The notes under the pieces: generated by a model
Databases searched by the model: none
What the model saw: only the letters and a program-made list of their open reading frames with translations
What the model was told of the DNA's origin: nothing
In this document: piece by piece, positions 9,080-18,271 of the stretch
Layout of the letters: every line of letters starts with the position of its first letter
Position numbering within the stretch: the first letter of the stretch is position 1
Position numbers and translations under genes: made by a program
Source: Algoriphagus pacificus
Lineage (GTDB): Bacteria > Bacteroidota > Bacteroidia > Cytophagales > Cyclobacteriaceae
NCBI RefSeq assembly: GCF_017254845.1
Contig: NZ_JAFKCU010000002.1
Coordinates: forward strand, 1,167,956-1,231,955
Reading direction: 5' to 3'
Length of the DNA: 64,000 nucleotides

Positions 9080-10132
9080 ATGAAGTATCTGGTTACCGGA
9101 ACCGCTGGATTTATTGGTTTTCATGTCGCCCGCAAATTGTTGGGAAGAGGAGAAGAGGTAGTTGGCTTAGATATTATCAATGATTATTACGATATCAATT
9201 TAAAATATGCCCGCTTGGCGTCCATGGGGATAGCCAAAGAAGAAATTTCCAAAAACCAACTTGTTCAATCCACTCAGCTTCCAGGGTATAGGTTCGTCCA
9301 AATGGAGCTTGCCGAAAAGGAAAGTTTACTGGATTTGTTTAAGGAGGAGAAATTTGATGTGGTCATCCATTTAGCTGCTCAAGCTGGGGTAAGATATTCA
9401 TTAACACATCCAGAGGTTTATATTCAGAGTAATATTGTTGCCTTTTTGAATATTTTGGAGTGTTGCAGATTTCATCCTGTAAAGCATTTGGTTTATGCTT
9501 CTTCTAGCTCAGTTTATGGAGCAAATGAAAAACTTCCTTTTTCGACTTCAGATTCTGTAGATCATCCGATCAGTTTGTATGCAGCCTCAAAAAAATCCAA
9601 TGAGTTGATGGCTCATACATACAGCCACTTGTTTGGAATACCTACAACAGGTTTGAGGTTCTTTACTGTTTATGGCCCATGGGGCAGACCTGACATGGCA
9701 TTATTCCTTTTCACAGAAGCGATTTTAAAAGGAGAGCCAATTAAGGTTTTCAACTATGGTAAAATGAAGAGGGATTTTACATACATAGATGACATTGTGG
9801 AAGGAGTAATCCGAGTAGCAGATAGACCAGCTTCGGCAAACAAAGATTTTGATCCGCAAAACCCTGATCCAGGAAGTGGAAGAGCACCTTTCAAAGTTTA
9901 TAATATCGGAAATTCCTCACCAGTCCTTTTGATGGATTACATCAAAGCAGTAGAAAAGGGACTTGGCAAAGAGGCTAAAATGGAACTGCTACCATTGCAG
10001 CCAGGTGATGTTCCCGCTTCGCATGCGGATGTGACTGATTTGGTAAGAGACACGGGATACAAGCCAGCTACTCATATCGAAGATGGAGTAGGAGCCTTTA
10101 CCAAATGGTACTTGGATTACTATAAAAAATAG
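9080..10132 (+). CDS. NAD-dependent epimerase, probable UDP-glucuronate 4-epimerase
   Basis: Extended short-chain dehydrogenase that probably interconverts UDP-glucuronate and UDP-galacturonate for polysaccharide synthesis. The N-terminal [16 protein letters not shown] is the GxxGxxG NAD motif. [14 protein letters not shown] is characteristic of the CapI/LpsL (UDP-GlcA epimerase) branch. The catalytic pair is YASSSSVYG and YAASK. The substrate-binding region includes [20 protein letters not shown]. The 350-residue length fits. It lies between the glycosyltransferase (37-base gap) and rfbB (10-base gap). UDP-glucose 4-epimerase activity is the main alternative, but the NDYYD motif argues against it. 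Confidence 0.85.
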   Translation: MKYLVTGTAGFIGFHVARKLLGRGEEVVGLDIINDYYDINLKYARLASMGIAKEEISKNQLVQSTQLPGYRFVQMELAEKESLLDLFKEEKFDVVIHLAAQAGVRYSLTHPEVYIQSNIVAFLNILECCRFHPVKHLVYASSSSVYGANEKLPFSTSDSVDHPISLYAASKKSNELMAHTYSHLFGIPTTGLRFFTVYGPWGRPDMALFLFTEAILKGEPIKVFNYGKMKRDFTYIDDIVEGVIRVADRPASANKDFDPQNPDPGSGRAPFKVYNIGNSSPVLLMDYIKAVEKGLGKEAKMELLPLQPGDVPASHADVTDLVRDTGYKPATHIEDGVGAFTKWYLDYYKK

Positions 10133-10142
10133 AACTGTAAAC

Positions 10143-11198
10143 ATGATAAAATCAATTTTGATCACTGGCGGAGCTGGATTCATTGGCAGCCATGTGGTGA
10201 AACTTTTTGTAGAGAAATACCCAGACTATCAGATTGTCAATTTGGACGCATTGACTTATGCAGGAAACCTGGAAAATCTGAAGGAAATTGAGGGAGCCTC
10301 CAACTATAGCTTCGAAAAAGCAGACATTCAGGATGCGGATAAGTTAAATGAGATTTTTGCGAAGCATCAGATTACAGATGTTATCCATTTGGCAGCAGAG
10401 TCACATGTGGATAGATCAATTTCAGACCCTTTGGCTTTTGTGAAAACCAATGTATTTGGAACAGTTAATTTGTTGAACGCAGCCAAAGAATATTGGAAAG
10501 AGGACCTTTCAAAGCATTTGTTTTATCATGTCTCTACAGATGAGGTTTACGGTTCTTTACATGACGGTGGATTCTTTTTAGAAACTACTCCATACGATCC
10601 TCAGTCTCCTTATTCTGCATCTAAGGCTTCTTCTGATCATTTTGTAAGAGCTTACGCAAATACTTATAAAATAAGAACAGTTGTTTCCAATTGTTCTAAT
10701 AATTATGGACCGAATCACTTTCCTGAAAAGTTAATTCCACTTTGTATCCATAATATCAGAAACAATAAACCGCTTCCGGTTTATGGAAAAGGCGAGAATA
10801 TTAGAGATTGGTTGTTTGTAAAGGATCATGCCAGAGCTATTGATACGGTTTTTCATAAAGGGAAAGCAGGAGAAACCTACAATATTGGTGGTTTCAATGA
10901 GTGGAAGAACATCGATATCGTAAGGCTGCTTTGTCAGAAAATGGATGAGAAATTAGGTCGTGAAAAAGGGACTTCTGAGAAGTTGATCACTTTTGTAACG
11001 GATCGGGCTGGCCATGATATGCGCTATGCGATTGATGCTACTAAAATCAAAGAAGAACTCGGATGGGAGCCAAGCTTGCAGTTCGAAGAAGGAATAGAAA
11101 TCACAATTGATTGGTATTTGAATAACCAAGAATGGCTGGACCACGTGACTTCTGGAGCTTATCAGGATTACTATTCTGACCTCTATGGAAATAGATAA
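10143..11198 (+). CDS. rfbB: dTDP-glucose 4,6-dehydratase
   Basis: Makes dTDP-4-keto-6-deoxyglucose, the second step toward dTDP-rhamnose and related deoxysugars. It has 351 residues. The NAD motif is TGGAGFIGSHVVKLFV, followed by the family signature LDALTYAGNLENL. The catalytic segment is HVSTDEVYGSL with the dehydratase Asp/Glu, and YSASKASSDH supplies the YxxxK. NNYGPNHFPEKLIPL and GENIRDWLFV are also typical of RmlB. rfbA, rfbC and rfbD are not in the window. It ends at a strong terminator, closing the polysaccharide unit. Confidence 0.95.
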   Translation: MIKSILITGGAGFIGSHVVKLFVEKYPDYQIVNLDALTYAGNLENLKEIEGASNYSFEKADIQDADKLNEIFAKHQITDVIHLAAESHVDRSISDPLAFVKTNVFGTVNLLNAAKEYWKEDLSKHLFYHVSTDEVYGSLHDGGFFLETTPYDPQSPYSASKASSDHFVRAYANTYKIRTVVSNCSNNYGPNHFPEKLIPLCIHNIRNNKPLPVYGKGENIRDWLFVKDHARAIDTVFHKGKAGETYNIGGFNEWKNIDIVRLLCQKMDEKLGREKGTSEKLITFVTDRAGHDMRYAIDATKIKEELGWEPSLQFEEGIEITIDWYLNNQEWLDHVTSGAYQDYYSDLYGNR

Positions 11199-11218
11199 GC
11201 TGTAAATTTTGAAAAATT

Positions 11219-11246
11219 TAAGGCCTGTATTTGCAGGCCTTTTTTC
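11219..11246 (+). terminator. Intrinsic terminator after rfbB
   Basis: AAGGCCTG / CAGGCCTT hairpin with a 6-base loop followed by a T run. Confidence 0.88.
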
Positions 11247-11281
11247 GTAAAAGTTTAAATCAATATCTTAATGTATGAAAC

Positions 11282-11318
11282 AAAAAAAGCACCTAAAGAA
11301 TCTCTAGGTGCTTTTTGT
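11282..11318 (-). terminator. Intrinsic terminator for the Asp-box propeller gene
   Basis: AAAAAGCACCTA / TAGGTGCTTTTT hairpin with a 9-base loop, just beyond the stop of the leftward gene. It would work in both directions. Confidence 0.85.
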
Positions 11319-11333
11319 TTTTATCCTGTTTGA

Positions 11334-14300
11334 TTAGTTCTTCACATTTTCGAACAGGTCAATTTTAGTGTTTTTCACTTTTTCTTCGAATTCTTTCCAA
11401 TCACCATTCATAAACTCATCCACTTTGGCAATGGCCTGATCTGCGGCTTGTTTTCCTTGATCATATAGCCTTTGCTCTGTTTCACCAGGGGCAGAATAAG
11501 AAGAGTTAACATAGCTTCTTGGGGCAAATACCTTGCTCATCGTAGTTGGATACAGGTTTCTTACGATTCCTTGACCTTCCATAGTTGGTCCAGAGAAAGC
11601 TTCGCGAGTAGTATCCAATTTTTTCTTGATGTCTTTTGCTGCCTTGGCCAATTCTTTGGCTTCATCTGTCTCTACATCTTTGGTCAAAGTCATCACTTTA
11701 TCAATCACTTTTTGAGCTTCATCCAATTTCTTGGTAGACTCAGAAACCTCGCTGGAAAGAGCTTCTAATTTCTTCAGGAACTCATCTTTCGCTTTCAGAT
11801 CCGCCATGTTTACCTGGATTCTTGGGTCAGAATAAACTTTAATGCTTGTTTCAGATTCTTCTTCTCCATAAGCAAATACTACTTTATAGGTTCCAGGTAA
11901 AGCATCACCTCCTGAAGGCTCGAAAAATCCTGATCTTCTTCCTCCGCCACCACGGCCACCAAATCCACCAGTTGATTCTACAGTGGATTTTCTATCAAGG
12001 TTCCAGCTTATTCTGTTTACTCCTTTAGAAGGAACAGTTTTCAAAGTTCTGATTTGCTCTCCAGCTTTATTGAAGATTTTAACTGTTACGGTATCCAATT
12101 TCTCTTTATCATCATTGATAATAAAGCTTAATCTTCCTCCTGTATCTCTGTTTTCTCCAGCGAAAATTCCATCTGCTGGGAATCTTTCACCTACTGGTTG
12201 CTGAATTTCTGCTTGGTAAGCATCTGGTGCTGGAACAGCAGTGATTTTTGCACTCGGTTTTGCTCCACCATTTGCTGCAAAAACGCGCAAAGGTCTGATA
12301 TCATCTAATACATAGAATGCTCTTCCGAAAGTTCCGATTACCAAATCAGCTTCTCTTTCCTGAATAGTCATGTCATAAGTTGAAACAGCCTTTGGATAAC
12401 CATGCTCCCATTTGTTCCATGTTTTAGCCTTATCAAAGCTGACATAGAGCCCGTATTCTGTTCCTAGAAATACCAAATTTGGCTCAACTGGATCTTGCTT
12501 AATAGATAAAGTATATCCCCAAACTTGAGAATCATTTACAATTCTTGTAAAACTAGAACCACCATTGGATGTATGATAAGCATAGGCAGTGAAGTCATTA
12601 TTTCTGTAATTGTTAGCGATTATCCAAGCCTCGTTTGCATCATAGGTAGATGCTTGAATCTGAGGAATCCAAGAAGCCTTCGGTAAACCAGTCAATTTAC
12701 CAACTACATTAGTCCAGGATTTTCCTCCATCTTTTGTTACCTGTACATTTCCATCATCTGTTCCTACCCAAATCACATTTGGATTAACTGGGCTAGGAGC
12801 GATAGCGATGATAGTTGTGTGGTTTTCAGCACCCGTAATATCATATGTCAAACCACCGGTTTTTTGCTGTCTCTGCTTAGTAGAGTCATTGGTAGTAAGA
12901 TCCGGAGAAATGATCTCCCAGGTGTCACCGCTATCAGTGGATTTGTGAAGGAACTGTGATCCATAATAAAGCGTGTTTTCATCATGTGGATCTTGGGCTA
13001 TAGCCGCGTTCCAGTTAAATCTCAAAAAGACATCACTATCAGGATGCGTAGGACGGATAGTTTTATTGTGACCAGTTGCCTTATCAAATCGGGAAACATT
13101 CCCAGCCTGAGACATGGTATAACCGAATCTTGAGTTTGCAGGATGTGAAACTACATCGAAGCCATCACCAAAAGAAACTTCTTGCCAATAGCTATTTCTA
13201 ATTCCATCTCTTCTCCAAACGTATGCAGGTCCAGTCCAAGAACCATTGTCTTGCATTCCTCCATAGATATTATAAGGAATTTCATTGTCTACATTCACAT
13301 GATAAAACTGTCCTACAGGCAAATTATCGGCAAAGAACCATGTTTTACCGCCATCTCGAGAGATGTTCAATCCACCGTCATTTCCATCAATCAGGATTTT
13401 TGGATCGTTAGGGTTGATGTACCAAGCATGATGATCTGGGTGGACACCTTGGTATTGTAGCAATTGGGTGAATGTATTTCCTCCATCTTCGGTAATTCCT
13501 ACTCTTGAATAAAGTGTGTAAAGCCTGTTTTCATTTTTAGGGTCAGCGTGGATATCAAAATAATAAAAAGGTCGGTCTCCGATAGAACCATCAGAATTGA
13601 TCATCTTAAAGTTATTTCCTCCATCTTCAGATACATACAATGCATTTTTAGAAGATTCGATCAATGCATAGATTTTATCGCTGTTAGCCGCTGAAATAGC
13701 CAATCCCATTCTTCCCAAATCACCTTTAGGAAGTCCGTTCTTTTCATCTAGTTCCTTCCAGGTATCTCCGCCATCATAGGTAACATACAAGCCAGAAGAA
13801 GGTCCTCCAGATTCGAAAAAGTATGGATATCTTCTATGCTGCCACATGTTGACGAAGATCTTGTTTGGATTATTCGGATCCATGATCATTTCACCAACAC
13901 CCGTTTTGGTATCTATGTAAAGGATTTTTTCCCATGTTTTACCACCATCTGTAGTTCTGTATAATCCTCTGTCTTCTTGCTCTCCCCAAGGAGAACCGAT
14001 TGCACCTACATAAACAGTGTTTGGATCATCAGGATGAACGATAATTCGATGGATAGCTCTTGTTTTTTCTAATCCCATCAATTCCCAGGTTTCTCCGGCA
14101 TCTAAGGATCTATAAACCCCGTATCCCAAATTCAAGGAGTTTCTTGGGTTTCCTTCTCCAGTACCTACCCAAATGATGTTAGGGTTTTTTTGATAAATGG
14201 AAATTGAACCGATAGAATGTACTTTTTGCTCATCAAAAATTGGCTTCCAAGTAATCCCACCAGAAGTTGATTTCCATAAGCCTCCTGAAGCGGATCCGGC

Positions 14301-14474
14301 ATAGATGATGGATGGATTATCATCTACCGCATCTATGGCAGTAATTCTTCCACTCATTGCAGCAGGTCCTATACTTCGAGCTTTCATAGATTTGAATAAA
14401 TCCATGTCCACCTCTTGAGCATACGAACTCAAACTTAGCAACAAGGCAAAGGTTAGGATGTAAAGTTTTCTCAT
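11334..14474 (-). CDS. Secreted Asp-box (BNR/VPS10-sortilin-like) beta-propeller protein
   Basis: A 1046-residue exported protein with a Sec signal peptide (MRKLYILTFALLLSLSSYAQ). It carries about eleven Asp-box turns of the type S/T-x-D-G-G-x-T-W, for example RTTDGGKTWEKI, VTYDGGDTWKEL, ISRDGGKTWFFA and VTKDGGKSWTNV. They span roughly residues 60-720 and imply two sialidase/sortilin-type propellers. The C-terminal part (about 760-1046) has a glycine/arginine-rich linker (GGRGGGGRR) and a charged helical segment. These proteins are often annotated as glycosyl hydrolases, but no catalytic residues of that class are evident here. A binding or scaffold role at the cell surface is equally possible. 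It is divergent from the M1 peptidase gene. Confidence 0.88.
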   Translation of the reverse strand: MRKLYILTFALLLSLSSYAQEVDMDLFKSMKARSIGPAAMSGRITAIDAVDDNPSIIYAGSASGGLWKSTSGGITWKPIFDEQKVHSIGSISIYQKNPNIIWVGTGEGNPRNSLNLGYGVYRSLDAGETWELMGLEKTRAIHRIIVHPDDPNTVYVGAIGSPWGEQEDRGLYRTTDGGKTWEKILYIDTKTGVGEMIMDPNNPNKIFVNMWQHRRYPYFFESGGPSSGLYVTYDGGDTWKELDEKNGLPKGDLGRMGLAISAANSDKIYALIESSKNALYVSEDGGNNFKMINSDGSIGDRPFYYFDIHADPKNENRLYTLYSRVGITEDGGNTFTQLLQYQGVHPDHHAWYINPNDPKILIDGNDGGLNISRDGGKTWFFADNLPVGQFYHVNVDNEIPYNIYGGMQDNGSWTGPAYVWRRDGIRNSYWQEVSFGDGFDVVSHPANSRFGYTMSQAGNVSRFDKATGHNKTIRPTHPDSDVFLRFNWNAAIAQDPHDENTLYYGSQFLHKSTDSGDTWEIISPDLTTNDSTKQRQQKTGGLTYDITGAENHTTIIAIAPSPVNPNVIWVGTDDGNVQVTKDGGKSWTNVVGKLTGLPKASWIPQIQASTYDANEAWIIANNYRNNDFTAYAYHTSNGGSSFTRIVNDSQVWGYTLSIKQDPVEPNLVFLGTEYGLYVSFDKAKTWNKWEHGYPKAVSTYDMTIQEREADLVIGTFGRAFYVLDDIRPLRVFAANGGAKPSAKITAVPAPDAYQAEIQQPVGERFPADGIFAGENRDTGGRLSFIINDDKEKLDTVTVKIFNKAGEQIRTLKTVPSKGVNRISWNLDRKSTVESTGGFGGRGGGGRRSGFFEPSGGDALPGTYKVVFAYGEEESETSIKVYSDPRIQVNMADLKAKDEFLKKLEALSSEVSESTKKLDEAQKVIDKVMTLTKDVETDEAKELAKAAKDIKKKLDTTREAFSGPTMEGQGIVRNLYPTTMSKVFAPRSYVNSSYSAPGETEQRLYDQGKQAADQAIAKVDEFMNGDWKEFEEKVKNTKIDLFENVKN

Positions 14475-14638
14475 GCGTATTTAAGGTTGTTTTTTTTCTA
14501 AAATAAGACAATTCAACGAGCTTGCGGATGAATTTTTTTGAATGGCCATTGACCCACGTCAAAATCAATTTGATTTTTTATAGGTGGTTTGGGCTCGGCA
14601 TGCATTTTGGTTTTATTTACAGTAAAAAAAATATTCCT

Positions 14639-16480
14639 ATGTTTTATAATCTGAATAAGCCTCTCTTAGGGCTTTTTCTTTTTGTGGTTTCAGGAACTGC
14701 TGTTTTTTCCCAAACTGGAAGATTTCAGCAAGCTGCAGATTACAAAATGGAAGTAGATATGAATGTTACTTCCAATCAATACACTGGGACGCAGGTTCTA
14801 AAGTATACTAACAATTCACCAGACACCCTTTACAAAGTATTCTATCACCTTTATTTCAATGCTTTCCAGCCGGGAAGCATGATGGATGAGAGATCAAGAT
14901 CAATTTCAGATCCAGATAGACGGGTAGGAGATCGAATCAACGCTCTGAAGCCGGATGAGATTGGATACCTTCATGTCAATGAGTTGACAATGGATGGGAT
15001 GAAAGTTGACTATGAAGAAGTAGAAACCATTTTGGAAGTGACTCTTCCAAAGCCGATTTTGCCAAATTCTCAAGCAGAGTTCAAAATGTCTTTTGTAGGT
15101 CAGGTTCCAATACAAATCCGTCGTTCAGGTAGAGATAGCTCAGAAGGAGTTCGATACTCTATGTCTCAGTGGTATCCGAAAATGGCTGAATATGACGAGC
15201 AAGGCTGGCATTCCAACCCTTACATAGGACGTGAGTTTTATGGAATTTGGGGAGATTTTGATGTGAAAATCACTATAGATAAAACCTACACCCTCGGAGG
15301 AACTGGCTACCTGCAAAACCCTAACGAAATTGGTCATGGGTATGAAGATGCAGGTGTTAAGGTGCCCAAAGTGGATGGAAATACACTGACTTGGCATTTC
15401 AAAGCTCCAATGGTTCATGACTTTATGTGGGCTGCAGATCCTAAGTATCGTCATGAAAAGGTAGAAATGGAAAATGGAATTACTGTTCACCATTTATTCA
15501 TCCCTGATCCAGAGACTACTGAAAACTGGGAAAAACTAAAGGAATATACTCCAAAAGCTATCCAGTTTATGTCTGAGCACTTTGGTCAGTACCCTTACAA
15601 ACAATTCTCTGTTATTCAGGGTGGAGACGGTGGAATGGAATATCCGATGTCTACTTTGGTTACTGGAGGTAGAAACTTAAGAGGTTTAGTAGGCGTGATG
15701 GCTCATGAGTTGGCACATAGCTGGTACCAAGGAGTACTAGGTACAAATGAAGCTTTGTATCCTTGGATGGATGAAGGTTTTACTTCCTATGCTTCTAACT
15801 TGACAATGTCGGCGATTTATCAGCCTTCTGATAATCCTATGAGAGGTTCTTACATGGGTTATTACAGATTGGCGAAAAGTGGTTTGGAAGAGCCGATGAG
15901 TACTCATTCTGATCATTACCATACAAATTCTGCCTACAGCTCGGCTGCATATAGCAAAGGAGCTGTTTTCATGGCCCAGATGGGTTATATCATTGGAGAG
16001 GAAGCAAGGGATCGAGGACTTCATCGTTATTGGAACACTTGGAAATTCAAGCATCCAAACGCGAATGACGTGATCCGTGTGATGGAAAAAGAAGGCGGTC
16101 TGGAATTAGACTGGTACAAAGAATACTTTGTTTACACCACCAAAACCATTGATTATGGTATCAAGGCTGTTAACCAACAAGGAAACCAAACTGAAATCAT
16201 CCTAGAAAGAATTGGCTTGATGCCAATGCCTATTGATTTGGTGATTACTTATAAGGATGGAACCCAAGAGATGGTGTATTTGCCACTTGCGATTATGAGA
16301 GGGGAGAAAGCTCCAGAAGAAGGTGCTCCAACAAGAATAATCAGCGAAGACTGGCCTTGGACTAATTTGACCAAATCAATCAGAATTGATAAAAATAAAG
16401 ATATGATCAAGTCTATCGAAATCGATCCGAGTAAGAGATTGGCTGATGTAGAACAAGAAAATAATAAAGTGGAGTTTTAA
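14639..16480 (+). CDS. M1-family zinc metallopeptidase, exported
   Basis: Aminopeptidase of the gluzincin M1 family, probably periplasmic or on the outer membrane. The chosen start (14639) gives a 613-residue protein beginning with a signal peptide (LLGLFLFVVSGTAVFSQ); the frame is open further upstream but that stretch is not signal-like. The zinc site is HELAH (H356, E357, H360) followed after exactly 18 residues by E379, the M1 spacing. Upstream is GGMEYP, which replaces the usual GAMEN exopeptidase motif. The N-terminal part (about 20-230) is the beta-sandwich M1 domain. The gene ends in a terminator that begins inside its last codons. Confidence 0.93.
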   Translation: MFYNLNKPLLGLFLFVVSGTAVFSQTGRFQQAADYKMEVDMNVTSNQYTGTQVLKYTNNSPDTLYKVFYHLYFNAFQPGSMMDERSRSISDPDRRVGDRINALKPDEIGYLHVNELTMDGMKVDYEEVETILEVTLPKPILPNSQAEFKMSFVGQVPIQIRRSGRDSSEGVRYSMSQWYPKMAEYDEQGWHSNPYIGREFYGIWGDFDVKITIDKTYTLGGTGYLQNPNEIGHGYEDAGVKVPKVDGNTLTWHFKAPMVHDFMWAADPKYRHEKVEMENGITVHHLFIPDPETTENWEKLKEYTPKAIQFMSEHFGQYPYKQFSVIQGGDGGMEYPMSTLVTGGRNLRGLVGVMAHELAHSWYQGVLGTNEALYPWMDEGFTSYASNLTMSAIYQPSDNPMRGSYMGYYRLAKSGLEEPMSTHSDHYHTNSAYSSAAYSKGAVFMAQMGYIIGEEARDRGLHRYWNTWKFKHPNANDVIRVMEKEGGLELDWYKEYFVYTTKTIDYGIKAVNQQGNQTEIILERIGLMPMPIDLVITYKDGTQEMVYLPLAIMRGEKAPEEGAPTRIISEDWPWTNLTKSIRIDKNKDMIKSIEIDPSKRLADVEQENNKVEF

Positions 16481-16493
16481 GCTCCACTTTTAT
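16466..16493 (+). terminator. Terminator overlapping the M1 peptidase stop codon
   Basis: AAAGTGGAG / CTCCACTTT hairpin; the stop codon lies in the 7-base loop. Confidence 0.75.
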
Positions 16494-16507
16494 AAAATTC
16501 TTTAAAT

Positions 16508-16537
16508 AAAAAAGGTGATCATTTGATCACCTTTTTT
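16508..16537. terminator. Bidirectional terminator between the M1 peptidase and the Hc1-like gene
   Basis: A 14-base perfect palindromic stem AAAAAAGGTGATCA with a 2-base loop, flanked by A and T runs. It serves the convergent genes on both sides. Confidence 0.88.
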
Positions 16538-16547
16538 ATTACTTACC

Positions 16548-16724
16548 TCATCCGGCGTTTTTCTTGTCTTGAACTTCTTTTCGAATGTCCTGTGCCAGAT
16601 TCTTTAGGTCTTGCATTCCTTTTCTAACTCGGGTACCAGCAGCTTGGTTACCTTTATCATAGAATTTTTCAAAATCGGCTTCTAGGCCCATTACTAGATC
16701 TTTAACTTCACTAAATCTGCTCAT
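16548..16724 (-). CDS. Histone H1-like (Hc1-type) small basic protein
   Basis: A short gene of 58 codons plus stop. The translation begins MSRFSEVKDLVMGLEADFEK, continues FYDKGNQAAGTRVRKGMQDL and ends KNLAQDIRKEVQDKKNAG. It is a lysine/arginine-rich, single-helix-like protein with the YDKGNQAAGTRVRKGMQ core that I associate with the Hc1 (histone H1-like) family, widespread in Bacteroidota. Its likely role is nucleoid binding and compaction in the cytoplasm. It starts at the ATG at 16724 and lies between a terminator and the leftward oxoamine synthase, with about 100 bases separating them. No signal peptide or membrane segment. Confidence 0.85.
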   Translation of the reverse strand: MSRFSEVKDLVMGLEADFEKFYDKGNQAAGTRVRKGMQDLKNLAQDIRKEVQDKKNAG

Positions 16725-16827
16725 AGTAAAAGTGATTATTTATTAGGTTGATGATAAGTTTATAGTGTTCAATATAGCCTAAATACTTGCTAAATCAATC
16801 AGGAGGCCGTTTTTTTTGAATTTTTTT

Positions 16828-18078
16828 TTATTCTCCGAAAGAAATAGCCAACTCAGAATTCTTATAAACTCCACTTGTCAGTTTTTCTTTGATTGCTGCA
16901 AAGGCCTGAATTGTTTCCTCTACATCTGCCAAGGTGTGAACCGCTGTTGGGATTAATCTCAAGATAATCATTCCTTTAGGTACAACAGGATAAATCACTA
17001 CAGAACAGAAGATTCCGTAATTCTCTCTTAGGTCTTTTGAAAGGGCTGCAGCCTCTCCAACTGTACCATTCAAAACCACAGGAGTTACCGGTGAATTTGA
17101 TTTCCCAGTGCTGAATCCATTCTTATGCAAGCCATCACGAAGAGCATGTACAATCTTCCATAGATTATCCTTCAATTCTGGCTGTGTTTTCAATAATTCC
17201 AATCTTTTCAATGCGCCTTCTACCAATAACATTGGAAGAGACTTTGCGAAAATCTGAGAACGCATGTTATATCGAAGGTAAAGGATCACCTCTGCGTCAC
17301 CTGCAATGAATGCTCCAATACTTGCCATAGATTTGGCAAAAGTGGAGAAATATAAATCTACCTGATCTTGTACGCCTTGCTCTTCATCTGTTCCAGCTCC
17401 AGTTTTTCCCATGGTGCCAAAACCGTGCGCATCATCGATCAATAGTCTGAAATCAAATTTTTGCTTCAAAGCAACGATTTCCTTCAGCTTGCCTTGATCT
17501 CCTGTCATACCGAATACTCCTTCAGTGATTACAAGAATACCTCCGCCAGTTTCTTTTGCTAGCTTGGTAGCTCTTTCCAGTTGCTTTTCGCAGTTTTCAA
17601 TGTCATTGTGAGGGAACACATATCGTTTGCCCATGTGCATTCTCAATGCATCAATAATACAAGCGTGGCATTCGGAATCATATACTACAACATCTTTTCT
17701 ATCCAAAAGAGAATCGATCACAGACATGATGCCCTGATAGCCGTAGTTCAATAAGTATGCTTTTTCTTTTTTAACGAAACTTGCCAATTCATCTTCCAAC
17801 TTCTCATGCATAGTAGTCTGACCTGACATCATACGTGCACCCATCGGATATGCAGCACCCCACTTTGCAGCGCTATCTGCATCTGCTTTGCGTACTTCAG
17901 GATGATTGGCCAAACCCAAATAGTTATTCAAACTCCAGGTAAGAACTTCTTTTCCTTGAAACATCATACGAGGTGCAATTTCACCTTCGAGTTTAGGAAA
18001 TGAGAAGTAGCCGTCTGCAAACTCAGAGTGTTTGCCCAACGGGCCCATATTCGTTTTTAATTTTGCAAATAGATCCAA
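16828..18078 (-). CDS. Alpha-oxoamine synthase family PLP enzyme (serine palmitoyltransferase-like)
   Basis: A 416-residue fold-type I PLP enzyme of the family that joins amino acids to acyl-CoA (SPT, KBL, AONS). The motifs are LTWSLNNYLGLANHP, DSECHACIIDALRMH (H138 stacks on PLP), LLIDDAHGFGTMGKTGAGT (D215/H218) and STFAKSMASIGAF with the Schiff-base lysine K249. Bacteroidota make sphingolipids, and this sequence resembles their serine palmitoyltransferases. However, glycine C-acetyltransferase (KBL) cannot be excluded by eye, and no threonine dehydrogenase or biotin genes lie nearby. A CAAAAATA box at 18147-18154 (TATTTTTG on the minus strand) is a plausible -7 element. Confidence 0.85.
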   Translation of the reverse strand: MDLFAKLKTNMGPLGKHSEFADGYFSFPKLEGEIAPRMMFQGKEVLTWSLNNYLGLANHPEVRKADADSAAKWGAAYPMGARMMSGQTTMHEKLEDELASFVKKEKAYLLNYGYQGIMSVIDSLLDRKDVVVYDSECHACIIDALRMHMGKRYVFPHNDIENCEKQLERATKLAKETGGGILVITEGVFGMTGDQGKLKEIVALKQKFDFRLLIDDAHGFGTMGKTGAGTDEEQGVQDQVDLYFSTFAKSMASIGAFIAGDAEVILYLRYNMRSQIFAKSLPMLLVEGALKRLELLKTQPELKDNLWKIVHALRDGLHKNGFSTGKSNSPVTPVVLNGTVGEAAALSKDLRENYGIFCSVVIYPVVPKGMIILRLIPTAVHTLADVEETIQAFAAIKEKLTSGVYKNSELAISFGE

Positions 18079-18146
18079 AGCGTTTTTTTATTTTAGGTGA
18101 GTTCTGTTACGATTAAGTTTAGGTGATCTTTTCATCAAAAATCCGT

Positions 18147-18154
18147 CAAAAATA
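18147..18154 (-). promoter_or_regulatory. Candidate -7 element for the oxoamine synthase gene
   Basis: Reads TATTTTTG on the minus strand, matching TAnnTTTG. It lies about 70 bases upstream of the start codon at 18078. No -33 element was confirmed. Confidence 0.35.
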
Positions 18155-18271
18155 AAACTTTAATGCCGTCTAAGCAAAAAACGATTTTCGAAACCACGCT
18201 TTCTTTACAATACTCAGATAATTTTCCTTAATTCGTCCCTGACCCAAATAAAACTTAGAAAATAAATAAGC

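Noticed and set aside
14522-14638. Longer N-terminus for the M1 peptidase
   Set aside because: The extra 39 residues are not signal-like, while the ATG at 14639 starts a normal signal peptide.
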